Numbered from the stretch's first letter, positions 8,408-15,167 are shown. The stretch: DNA of 16,642 nt from a bacterium (GCA_021791455.1 JAJYWM010000127.1:1-16642), one strand, 5' to 3'. Numbers and translations are program-made. The notes: generated from the letters alone by a model not told the origin.

Positions 8408-8428
8408 GCGTGAAGCGCAGATTCACGC
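8408..8428. promoter_or_regulatory. Inverted repeat upstream of xfp (possible operator)
   Basis: GCGTGAA (8408-8414) and TTCACGC (8422-8428) form a perfect 7-bp inverted repeat with a 7-base spacer, ending about 90 bases upstream of the xfp start codon. A dyad with 14 bases between half-site starts, upstream of an operon, fits a dimeric repressor or activator site. No regulator gene is nearby and no family can be named. Confidence 0.3.
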
Positions 8429-8592
8429 TCCCCGGTAGGACGCGCGCAGCTCGGGGCCTGTAGGTCATGCTCGACTGGCTGGCCGGGCTGCAGCAGGTGG
8501 GGGCGGCTGGGGATCACCAGGGTCATCGGCGCCGCGTGTCCGGTCCCGGCCGTGGCCATGATCGGGCCGGGGCAGATGTCCGTCGCCAGAGC

Positions 8593-8940
8593 TCACGCCG
8601 CGGCCAATTGGAGGCGGTCATCCCGCGTTCCCTCCGGGAGCGCGATCCGCCGGTCGGCCAGCATCTGGCGAAGTCCGTCCAATCGCTGCTCGCCATCTCG
8701 GATGCGGCCCTAATCTTCCCGGGCAAGAGGCAAAGCCATCTGCTGGAAGCTGGCACGGGCTGGGAAGAGCTCGTTGAAGAGAGCGCTCCAGGCACAAAAG
8801 CGGAGATCGGCCGTATCTGTCAGGATCCCGACGAGGTCGAAGATGACGGCACCCAATTCGATCCGGTCCAGGGGCGATTCCAGGCGCTTGGCGGCTTTGG
8901 GTTTGAACGCTGGATCCCCGGTTGCGGCGGCGGGACCCGG
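8593..8940 (-). pseudogene. Remnant of a HAD-family (beta-phosphoglucomutase-like) hydrolase gene
   Basis: Read on the reverse strand from 8940 to 8593, one frame contains GAVIFDLVGILTDTADL (8853-8803) and then FCAWSALFNELF. This is close to the typical start of beta-phosphoglucomutase-like HAD enzymes (VIFDLDGVLTDTA...AWK..FDE). After an in-frame TAG (8712-8710) it continues GRIRDGEQRLDGLRQMLADR, corresponding to the cap-domain pattern in which D-G-x-x-R-x-D-G is followed by a short helix and 'RGI-LPEG'. It ends at TGA 8595-8593. The second catalytic aspartate of the DxD motif is replaced by valine. No start codon is evident, and a TGA lies in frame at 8994-8992. Only the N-terminal third of the family is present. 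It is therefore a decayed fragment, perhaps from a sugar-phosphate or trehalose/maltose phosphorylase gene cluster that once flanked xfp. The similarity judgement is from memory of the family motifs. Confidence 0.6.
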
Positions 8941-9002
8941 GCCGGCCCTCGGGTCCGGTGCGCAAGGCGGGTTGGAGTCTGGGCACTCGGGTCACCTCGA
9001 CC

Positions 9003-9043
9003 AGTGTGGCGTAACCCCGGGCCTCATAGTCAAGGGGGTTTAC
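9003..9043 (-). promoter_or_regulatory. Dyad with promoter-like hexamer upstream of HAD remnant and xfp
   Basis: On the reverse strand a TTGACT hexamer (9033-9028) is followed after 19 bases by CACACT (9008-9003), a weak -10 box. An imperfect dyad, GTAAACCCC... and ...GGGGTTAC on the reverse strand (9043-9034 and 9018-9011), brackets the hexamer and part of the spacer. A 19-base spacer is typical of MerR-regulated promoters, although there the dyad usually lies wholly between the hexamers. It would drive transcription towards the HAD remnant and, further on, xfp. The dyad may instead regulate the divergent ATPase gene. Confidence 0.3.
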
Positions 9044-9184
9044 CCGATGCTGGGGCGGGCGGCTGGACCCGCTGTCACGGGGTTCTCGTACTGTCGCGCC
9101 AGCACCATCCCGGCGGCCTGACAATCGCGCGTGCTGGTGGAGGCCCGCGGTATCGTTTGGATCAGCTGGCGTCCGACGCGCGAG

Positions 9185-11671
9185 ATGGGAGGCGGTTTAG
9201 ACCTTGTCCAGCCGTCCAGCCGGCAGCCGCCCGCTCCGGACGGCTGCGCGGGCCGCTGCGGCGCTGTAGCAGTGGATGCGGTCAAGCCCGCGGTGGCCGG
9301 CCTTAGCAGCGCCGAGGCCGCCCGACGCCTGGCTGCCAACGGGCCGAACGCGATCCCGGAGGTGAGGCGCAGCCGCCTCAAGCTGCTGGCCGGCAAGTTC
9401 TGGGCTCCAGTCCCTTGGCTGCTGGAGCTGGCCGTGGTGTTGGAGCTGATCCTGGGCGACTACGTCCAGGCCCTGGTCTTCGCGATCCTGCTGATCTTCA
9501 ACGCGGTCTTGGCCTTCGCTCAGGAGGGCCGGGCTCAGGCGGCCGTAGAGTTGCTGCGGCAGCGGCTGACCGTGACAGCCAGGGTGGAGCGGGATGGACA
9601 GTGGACCCAGGTCCCCGCCGGAGAGCTGGTGGTCGGGGATCTGGTCCATGTCCGCCAGGGAGACCTGGTGCCCGCCGACCTGAAGCTGGTCGACGGCCGC
9701 GTGGAGCTGGACCAGTCGGCCCTGACCGGGGAGTCCCGAGCGGTGTCCGCCGAGCCGGGCGACCCCGGGTACTCGGGCTCGGTGGTGGTGCGGGGCGAGG
9801 CGAGCGGCGAGGTGCTGGCAACCGGGACCGCCACCTTCTTCGGGCGCACGGCGGAGCTGGTGAGCACGGCCCATGCCCCGGGGAACATGGAGCGACTGAT
9901 CTTCGGGATTGTGAAGGCACTGATCGTGCTGGCGCTTTTGATCGTGGTGATGGTCATAGCCGATGGCTTCATCCGTCACCTCTCGCTCCACGAGATGATC
10001 CCGTTCGTGCTGATCCTGGTGATCGCCTCGGTCCCGGTCGCGCTGCCCGCCACCTTCACCTTGGCGACCGCGCTGGGCAGCAAGGAGATGTCTCAGCGCA
10101 AGGTGCTGGTGACTCGCCTGGCCGCCATCGAGGACGCCGCCAGCATGGAGGTCCTGTGCACCGACAAGACCGGTACCCTGACCCAAAACACGTTGACCGT
10201 CGAATCGCTGCTCGCCGAGCCCCCGTTCGACGAGTCGGCGCTGCTGATGGCGGCGTCGGCGGCCAGTGACGCCGCCACCCAGGATCCTCTGGACCTGGCC
10301 ATCCTGGCGGTCAGTCAGGCCCGCCAGCTGGGGGACCTGGGCGAGCGGATCGGCTTTGCTCCGTTCGATCCAGCCACCAAGCGTTCGGAGGCCACTGTGC
10401 GAGGGGAGAAGGGGGAGATCCAGGTGATCAAGGGGGCACCGCAGGTCGTGGCTCAGCTGGCCGGTGCCGACCAGGCCGCGGTGGGCCAGGATGTCGCCAG
10501 GCTGGCGGCCACCGGGGCCAGGGTGCTCGGGGTTGCCCAGGGACCCGTCGGAGGCCGCCTTCAGATGGCGGGCCTTATCGGCATGGCCGACCCACCCAGA
10601 GAGGATGCCGGCCGCTTGGTCAAGCATCTCCATGACCTGGGCATCAGGGTGGTGATGTTGACCGGGGACAGCCTGGCGACGGCGTCGGCGATAGCCGCCA
10701 GGGTCGGGATCAAAGGGAGGGCCACCCGGGCCGATGTGCTCAGGGCTGGCCGGCCGATCTCGGTCGCCGGGCGCAAGGCTCCCGCCTCGGGCCGGTCGGG
10801 CGAAGCCCCCCGCCCCTGGGAGAGGGAGGACTGGTACGAGGTCTATGCCGAGGTTCTCCCCGAGGACAAGATGCGGCTGATCGACAGCCTCCAACGGGCC
10901 TCGGTCGTGGTGGGGATGACCGGGGACGGGGTGAACGATGCCCCCGCTCTCAAGAAGGCCGAGGTCGGGATCGCCGTCGCCAGCGCCACCGATGTCGCCA
11001 AGGCGGCCGCCAGCCTGGTCCTGACAGACCCCGGGCTGGAGGACATGGTGGCCGGCGTGGAGGTCAGCCGGCGGATTCATCAGCGCATGCTCACCTACAC
11101 CCTCAACAAGATCATCAAGACGCTGCAGGTCGCCATGTTCCTGGGCTTCGGTCTGGTTGCCCTGGGCCAGTTCGTGACCACTCCGACGCTCGTCGTGCTG
11201 CTGCTCCTCGCCAATGACTTCGTGACCATGTCCCTAGCCACTGATCGGGTGAGGTCCCCGCGCAGGCCCCAACGTTGGACGGTCGGGCCCCTGGTGATGG
11301 CGGCGTCTGGCCTGGCGCTGCCGCTGGTGCTCCTGTCCTTCGGGCTCTGGTGGCTGGGGGCCACGGTTCTCGGTCTCGGCCTGCCCGCCATGCAGACCCT
11401 GATCTTCTACTGGCTGGTCCTGTCGGGTCAGGCCACGGTCTACCTGGTGCGGGAGCGCGAGCACTTCTGGCACTCCAGTCCCAGTCGGTGGCTGGCGGTC
11501 AGCACCGCGGCGGACCTGGTTGTGGTGACCCTGCTGGCGTGGCGAGGCTGGTTGATGCATGCGGTTGGTCCGGCCGAACTGGCGGTGGTGGTGGGCGTCG
11601 CCATCTTGTACCTTGGCCTCGGCGACGCTATCAAAGGCTGGATCTTCAGGGCCGCAGGCCTGCGCCGCTAA
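9185..11671 (+). CDS. Plasma-membrane proton-efflux P-type ATPase (P3A family)
   Basis: This 828-residue integral membrane protein resembles the H+-exporting P3A ATPases of plants, fungi, archaea and some bacteria. It uses ATP to pump protons out of the cell. Motifs in order (numbered from ATG 9185) are DQSALTGES with TGES at 181-184 (actuator domain), CTDKTGTLT with the phosphorylated Asp327, KGAPQVV in the nucleotide domain, MLTGD, and TGDGVNDAP at 579-587. The segment LLANDFVTMSLATDRV places Asp678 where plant H+-ATPases have the proton-carrying aspartate of helix M6. Hydrophobic segments agree with the family's ten helices, and the protein ends after the last one, without the plant autoinhibitory tail. 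The metal-binding N-terminal domains of P1B pumps are absent. The start is uncertain: GTG 9131 and GTG 9272 are also in frame and none has a clear ribosome site. It lies alone, divergent from xfp. Confidence 0.9.
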   Translation: MGGGLDLVQPSSRQPPAPDGCAGRCGAVAVDAVKPAVAGLSSAEAARRLAANGPNAIPEVRRSRLKLLAGKFWAPVPWLLELAVVLELILGDYVQALVFAILLIFNAVLAFAQEGRAQAAVELLRQRLTVTARVERDGQWTQVPAGELVVGDLVHVRQGDLVPADLKLVDGRVELDQSALTGESRAVSAEPGDPGYSGSVVVRGEASGEVLATGTATFFGRTAELVSTAHAPGNMERLIFGIVKALIVLALLIVVMVIADGFIRHLSLHEMIPFVLILVIASVPVALPATFTLATALGSKEMSQRKVLVTRLAAIEDAASMEVLCTDKTGTLTQNTLTVESLLAEPPFDESALLMAASAASDAATQDPLDLAILAVSQARQLGDLGERIGFAPFDPATKRSEATVRGEKGEIQVIKGAPQVVAQLAGADQAAVGQDVARLAATGARVLGVAQGPVGGRLQMAGLIGMADPPREDAGRLVKHLHDLGIRVVMLTGDSLATASAIAARVGIKGRATRADVLRAGRPISVAGRKAPASGRSGEAPRPWEREDWYEVYAEVLPEDKMRLIDSLQRASVVVGMTGDGVNDAPALKKAEVGIAVASATDVAKAAASLVLTDPGLEDMVAGVEVSRRIHQRMLTYTLNKIIKTLQVAMFLGFGLVALGQFVTTPTLVVLLLLANDFVTMSLATDRVRSPRRPQRWTVGPLVMAASGLALPLVLLSFGLWWLGATVLGLGLPAMQTLIFYWLVLSGQATVYLVREREHFWHSSPSRWLAVSTAADLVVVTLLAWRGWLMHAVGPAELAVVVGVAILYLGLGDAIKGWIFRAAGLRR

Positions 11672-12016
11672 CGCCACGGGGCCGATCGCCGCGGAGCTGC
11701 CAGTTCGCCTCCGGACCGCCCAGGCTCGCCCCGCGTCGGAGGGGGGAGTCGGCTGGGTCGCGCCCCAGCCCGTACCTGGCTTCCTGTGCGCTGCGTTGCG
11801 ATAGATTGGCGAGGTGGGATCCAGGGGATCAGGTGTGCAGTTGCGGAGCGGGGACCGCGAGGAGGTTCACCGCACGCATGGGCGTTGGGCGGTCGCGATG
11901 CCCGCGACCTTTGAAGGCCGTCGGCCGTCGTATGCACCACCCATCCGGTTGTCCGAGGGCAATAGCTCCTTGAAGCCCGATCCGCTGTCGGACCCAGGGC
12001 GATCCGAGCTCGAGCG
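11672..12016. other. Intergenic region between H+-ATPase and radical SAM genes
   Basis: This 345-base stretch holds no gene that I can recognise. It contains two overlapping short frames. One, from ATG 11878 to TGA 11973 (31 codons), has an AGGAGG at 11860-11865 but a long 12-base spacer. The other, from ATG 11898, overlaps the next gene and is listed separately. TAGATT at 11802-11807 is a weak -10-like match without a convincing -35. A 12-base perfect palindrome, CGCAGGCCTGCG (11653-11664), lies in the last codons of the ATPase gene. Confidence 0.4.
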
Positions 12017-12020
12017 GTGA
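11898..12020 (+). CDS. Possible small ORF coupled to the radical SAM gene
   Basis: A 40-codon frame starting MPATFEGRR and ending SDPGRSELER terminates with a TGA that overlaps the GTG start of the radical SAM gene in a GTGA arrangement, a common sign of translational coupling. About three quarters of its third positions are G or C, as in real genes here. The frame can be extended back to GTG 11814. No good ribosome site precedes either start and I do not recognise the peptide. Chance overlap is quite possible. Confidence 0.2.
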   Translation: MPATFEGRRPSYAPPIRLSEGNSSLKPDPLSDPGRSELER

Positions 12021-13948
12021 GCGCCATTCGCCACGGCGCCGCGGCGAAGGCAGCGGCGGACCGGGTCCGCAGAGCCTGGCGCCGGGTGTTCGAGGCGGAC
12101 CTTGTCCTGCTCCACGCCCCCTCGGTGTGGGACTTCCGCAAGGAGGTCATCCTCCAAGGACCGCTCGCCGACGTGATCCCTTCGACGGACGAGTTCGAGA
12201 TGTACCCGATTGGCCTGACCAGCATCGCGGCCTATCTGGAACTCAACCACTACAACGTGCGCATCCTGAACGTCGCCTACCGGATGCTGCGTGACCCTGA
12301 CTACGACGTACCCGCCCACCTCCGGCACCTGCACGCCCCCGTATTCGGGATCGACCTGCACTGGCTGCCCCATGCGCATGGAGCGTTGGGCCTGGCCAGC
12401 CTGGTCAAGCAGGTCCATCCCGAAGCCAAGGTTCTGGTGGGTGGCCTGTCGGCCACCTACTTCCATCGGGAGCTGATCGAGAACCCCGCGGTTGACTTCG
12501 TCCTGCGTGGTGATTCGACCGAGGAACCCTGCCGCCAGCTGTTGCAGGCGCTCCGGGACGGCACCGACCTGGATGGGGTCGCGAACCTGACCTGGAAGCG
12601 CGCGGACCGGTCCGTGGTGGTTAATCCCCTGGCCTTCGTGCCCGCCAACCTGGACTGGCTCGATGTGCCCGCCTATGACTTTCTGCTGCACGCGGTCTTC
12701 AAGTACCGCAGCCTTGCCGACTTCGTGCCCTACGCGGAGTGGCTGCAGCACCCGAGCACCATGGTGCTCAACGCCCGCGGCTGCCCCTACAACTGCTCAA
12801 TTTGCGGCGGTTCCCGTTCGGGGTACGAGATCGTCGCCGGTCGCGCTCGGGCGGCCTACCGGTCACCCGAGAGGCTGGTGGCCGACATGCGTCGCATCGC
12901 GACTTTCTCCAAGGCTCCGATCTTCATGGTGCACGATCCCCGGGTGGGCGGGGTGCACCGGGCGAAGCGGATATTCGAGCTGGTCAAGGAGGCGCGAATC
13001 CCTAACGAGCTGACCATCGAGCTCTTCTATCCGGCCGGCCCCGATTTCTTCGCAATGGTGAGGGACGCGACCCGATGGTGGAGTTTGGAGATCACCATCG
13101 AGTCGCCTGACCCCCAGATTCGTAAGGTGAACGGCAAGTTTCCGGTTGCCAACGAGGTGGTCGAGGAGACCATCGCGGCGGCACTGGATCAAGGCTGCGA
13201 GAAGTTGGACCTGTTCTTCATGGTGGGGCTCCCCCGGCAGACGCCGGCCGACGCCCTGGCCACCGTCGATTACTGCCGCCACCTGGTCGAGCGTTTCCAG
13301 GCGGACAAGCGGCTGCAATTCTATGTGGCGCCTCTGGGCCCGTTCCTGGACCCCGGCAGCCGAGGGTTTGAGCAGCCGGAGCTGGGCTACCATCGGCGCT
13401 TCACCACCCTGGAGGAGCACCGGCGCGCACTCCTGGGCCCAACCTGGCGGGAGATGCTTTCGTACGAGACGGACTGGATGACCCGGGCGGAGATCGTAGA
13501 GACGACCTACCAGGTCGCGGAGGGGATCAACAGTCTGAAGTTTGCCTCCGGTCTCATCGACGCGCAAACCCACGACACGGTGGTCGGCCACATCGCCGCC
13601 GCCCGGGATGTGCTGAGCCAGGTGGACGACATCCTGAAGCTGCCGGTCGAGCAGCAGGAGGCGCGGCTACGGCAACTGAAGGCAAGGACCGAAGTCGCCA
13701 ACACCGCAACCATGAATGGCAGTCAGGAGCTGAAATGGCACTCCGCCACCGGCTTCCGGGTCAGCTCCCTGCTGGTGCGGCACCTGCTGGCCGCGTTTCC
13801 GCGGGAGGCGGGCCACGGATGGGCGCGCCTGCGAGGCCACTACGACACCGCGGTGGCGTCGGTCGACCAGCTGGCGGCCCCGAAGGGGTTCGTCCGTTCC
13901 ACGCCTGGCGAACCGGTGTGCGAGGGGATCAAGGCGGGGCCTGGCTAG
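12017..13948 (+). CDS. B12-binding-domain radical SAM protein, function unknown
   Basis: The 643-residue protein has two recognisable parts. Residues about 28-190 look like a cobalamin-binding Rossmann-type domain as found in class B radical SAM enzymes: LVLLHAPSVWDFR, then YPIGLTSIAAYLE, VFGIDLHWLPHAHG, and VLVGGLSATYF followed by VDFVLRGDSTEEP. The radical SAM core follows, with the [4Fe-4S] motif CPYNCSIC (Cys256, Cys260, Cys263), then a TIM-barrel-like region including WWSLEITIESPDPQIRKVNGKF and LDLFFMVGLPRQTPADA, the latter typical of methylthiotransferase/B12 radical SAM cores. The last 150 residues are helical, without a named domain. From memory it resembles the uncharacterised archaeal/bacterial 'Ta0216' subfamily of B12-radical SAM proteins; that link is tentative. 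Methyl transfer or another radical modification is the general expectation, with unknown substrate. GTG 12017 is the first start after an in-frame TAG at 11963; its ribosome site is weak. The next gene converges 28 bases beyond its stop. Confidence 0.85.
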   Translation: MSAIRHGAAAKAAADRVRRAWRRVFEADLVLLHAPSVWDFRKEVILQGPLADVIPSTDEFEMYPIGLTSIAAYLELNHYNVRILNVAYRMLRDPDYDVPAHLRHLHAPVFGIDLHWLPHAHGALGLASLVKQVHPEAKVLVGGLSATYFHRELIENPAVDFVLRGDSTEEPCRQLLQALRDGTDLDGVANLTWKRADRSVVVNPLAFVPANLDWLDVPAYDFLLHAVFKYRSLADFVPYAEWLQHPSTMVLNARGCPYNCSICGGSRSGYEIVAGRARAAYRSPERLVADMRRIATFSKAPIFMVHDPRVGGVHRAKRIFELVKEARIPNELTIELFYPAGPDFFAMVRDATRWWSLEITIESPDPQIRKVNGKFPVANEVVEETIAAALDQGCEKLDLFFMVGLPRQTPADALATVDYCRHLVERFQADKRLQFYVAPLGPFLDPGSRGFEQPELGYHRRFTTLEEHRRALLGPTWREMLSYETDWMTRAEIVETTYQVAEGINSLKFASGLIDAQTHDTVVGHIAAARDVLSQVDDILKLPVEQQEARLRQLKARTEVANTATMNGSQELKWHSATGFRVSSLLVRHLLAAFPREAGHGWARLRGHYDTAVASVDQLAAPKGFVRSTPGEPVCEGIKAGPG

Positions 13949-13976
13949 GGCGGGCGCTCAGCCGGCATGATCGAGA

Positions 13977-14648
13977 TCAGGCGTCCGCCAGGGACCGCTC
14001 TGGTCGGACGCGTGCGGCCTTCTCAGCGATCGCGGCGGGGGCCAGATAGGTCTTCTCGACCAGGGTGGAGCCGCGGTACACCAACTTCAAAGTCCCACCC
14101 TTGGCGCACTGAAGTCGGTGCAGTGCCCAGGGAGGCCGGTGATCGGTGGTGGCCCAGAACGCCTGAATCGGGTCGCCGTGGCTGATGCAGACAAAGGTGG
14201 ACCCCGGGTGCTGCGCCAAGCCTTCGGCGATGACCCGTTGGACCCTGGCGTGCATCTTTCCCATGGGCTCATCTCCGCGCAGCAGCCCGGGCCAGATCAT
14301 GTGCACGAACCACAGTGGCTTCTTCCAGATCACGTCCCGGTGCCGGGTTCCCTGAAGGTACCGGCCGAACTCGGCCTCGACCAGGTCGGGGCGCTCCAGG
14401 ATCGGAACTCCGGGCGGCAACTGGTCGGCGATCAGGCGGGCGGTCTCGAGGGCCCGCTGGAGGGGGCTGGTGTAGATCGCCACGATCCGAAACTGAGACA
14501 GGAGCCTGCCGAGTGCGGTCCCCTGGGCCCTGCCCTTGGCGCTCAGGCCGAAGTTGGGGAGATGGCCATACAGGATGCCCTCCGGGTTCTCGACGTCACA
14601 GTGCCGCGTGAGGTAGCAGGTGGTCTCCACCACAGCCGTGTCGCTCAT
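13977..14648 (-). CDS. Histidine phosphatase (phosphoglycerate mutase-like) superfamily protein
   Basis: The 223-residue cytoplasmic protein has the branch-1 histidine phosphatase layout. It has an N-terminal YLTRHCDVENPEG with the catalytic His16, LSAKGRAQGTALGRLL, IYTSPLQRALETARLIAD with the second phosphate-binding arginine, a glutamate-containing LVEAEFG, and FVCISHGDPI with the second active-site histidine. The usual RHG triad is RHC here, with a cysteine in place of glycine. Substrate cannot be assigned: family members act on phosphoglycerate, sugar phosphates, nucleotides or cofactor phosphates. A GDEPMGKMHARV segment (loop before the second His) is typical of broad-specificity phosphatases. 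ATG 14648 is preceded by GGAATCG; upstream in-frame ATGs at 14657 and about 14675 are alternatives, and none has a strong ribosome site. It converges with the radical SAM gene and is divergent from the tRNA gene. Confidence 0.85.
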   Translation of the reverse strand: MSDTAVVETTCYLTRHCDVENPEGILYGHLPNFGLSAKGRAQGTALGRLLSQFRIVAIYTSPLQRALETARLIADQLPPGVPILERPDLVEAEFGRYLQGTRHRDVIWKKPLWFVHMIWPGLLRGDEPMGKMHARVQRVIAEGLAQHPGSTFVCISHGDPIQAFWATTDHRPPWALHRLQCAKGGTLKLVYRGSTLVEKTYLAPAAIAEKAARVRPERSLADA

Positions 14649-14717
14649 CGATTCCATGCTACAAACTCGGTCCATACCTGCCGGCCGCCGGTCGAGATGC
14701 GCGAGGGCGATGGGCGT

Positions 14718-14723
14718 CACAAT
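14718..14723 (+). promoter_or_regulatory. Possible -10 box of the tRNA-Arg gene
   Basis: CACAAT matches four of six -10 consensus bases and would place the transcription start about eight bases before the tRNA. No good -35 hexamer is seen at the usual distance; TCGAGA at 14692-14697 lies 20 bases upstream. The match is weak. Confidence 0.25.
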
Positions 14724-14737
14724 GAGGGCGCCAACTG

Positions 14738-14811
14738 GCCCCCTTAGCTCAGTGGATCAGAGCGGCGCCCTTCTAAGGCGACGGTCGGTGGTTCGAATCC
14801 ACCAGGGGGTA
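14738..14811 (+). tRNA. tRNA-Arg (anticodon TCT)
   Basis: The 74-base sequence folds as a standard cloverleaf. The acceptor arm is 14738-14744 with 14804-14810, six Watson-Crick pairs plus a G-U at the end. The D stem GCTC/GAGC encloses a nine-base loop. The anticodon loop is CTTCTAA with anticodon TCT at 14772-14774. There is a five-base variable region, and the T arm GGTGG-TTCGAAT-CCACC. The discriminator is A14811. The outermost anticodon-stem pair is a G-A mismatch. CCA is not encoded and must be added after transcription. It reads AGA codons, which are rare in such GC-rich genomes. The antisense strand gives an apparent protein end containing WWIRTTD, a known artefact of tRNA genes. Confidence 0.93.
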
Positions 14812-14821
14812 CGGCCCACCA

Positions 14822-14840
14822 GGGTCCGGCGCGGGGACCC
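14822..14840 (+). terminator. Hairpin after tRNA-Arg
   Basis: GGGTCC (14822-14827) and GGACCC (14835-14840) form a perfect 6-bp stem with a 7-base loop, starting ten bases after the tRNA end. A T-containing stretch (ATACTTTGT, from 14848) follows but not directly. It is a plausible but weak terminator for the tRNA transcript. Confidence 0.4.
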
Positions 14841-14879
14841 CCGAGTCATACTTTGTCGATGCCCCAGCTGATCGCGCCA

Positions 14880-14915
14880 ACCTCCTCGGATGGTGGCACC
14901 GCTTGAGGAGGTGCC
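14880..14915 (+). promoter_or_regulatory. Two mutually exclusive hairpins, attenuator-like
   Basis: ACCTCCTC (14880-14887) can pair with GAGGAGGT (14905-14912), while GGCACC (14895-14900) can pair with GGTGCC (14910-14915). The two pairings share bases 14910-14912, so they compete. Between them, TGGTGGCACCGC (14891-14902) resembles the conserved T-box core GGGTGGNACCGCG, with two mismatches at its ends. There is room for only 68 bases after the tRNA, so no Stem I or specifier loop exists, and a working T-box is unlikely. No gene follows closely. Confidence 0.2.
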
Positions 14916-15109
14916 GAAATGGGCGTGGTGGGGATGCCATGTCCGTCCGCGGACGCGAGCTCCCAGGCTTGGCGGATTCACATATCTCGCGGCCGGGGTG
15001 CGGGGCCCGCGGGCCGACCCGTGGGAGGCTACGTGAACGCGCTCTGGCCAGCGGCCGTCGACCCATCCAAGGTGGCTCGGGGATCGGCAGATGCCGGGTA
15101 GTGGACATC

Positions 15110-15167
15110 CGGGCCACCAAGTTATCCCCGACCCGCTGGAGTCCAGCATCCTCACGGGCCACCAAGT
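15110..15167. repeat. Pair of 13-base direct repeats
   Basis: CGGGCCACCAAGT occurs at 15110-15122 and again at 15155-15167, with starts 45 bases apart. A degenerate inverted copy, CCAAGGTGGCTCGG, lies at 15067-15080. No gene spans them. They could be protein-binding sites or the trace of a duplication. Confidence 0.5.

Larger units (their letters stand above)
8319..9184. other. Long intergenic region between divergent xfp and H+-ATPase genes
   Basis: About 870 bases separate the two divergent genes. The part at 8593-8940 holds a recognisable but broken HAD hydrolase remnant on the reverse strand. The rest has no reading frame that I can recognise. An inverted repeat at 8408-8428 and a dyad with a promoter-like hexamer at 9003-9043 are listed separately. 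Longer reading frames through this region on both strands have arginine- and proline-rich, low-complexity translations typical of chance frames in GC-rich DNA. Confidence 0.6.

Noticed and set aside
8319..8468. N-terminal extension of phosphoketolase
   Set aside because: The upstream residues are Pro/Arg-rich and unlike the family. ATG 8318 has a strong AGGAGG site and gives the normal length.
8467..9306. 279-residue forward frame between xfp and the ATPase
   Set aside because: It overlaps the ATPase start, has low-complexity Gly/Arg content and lies antisense to the HAD remnant.
9197..11080. 627-residue reverse-strand frame antisense to the H+-ATPase
   Set aside because: The translation is Gln/His/Gly/Arg-rich and low in complexity, mirroring the third-position bias of the ATPase gene. 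No recognisable domain.
14738..14915. Functional T-box riboswitch
   Set aside because: Only a partial match to the core is present. There is no Stem I, no specifier loop and no downstream amino-acid gene.
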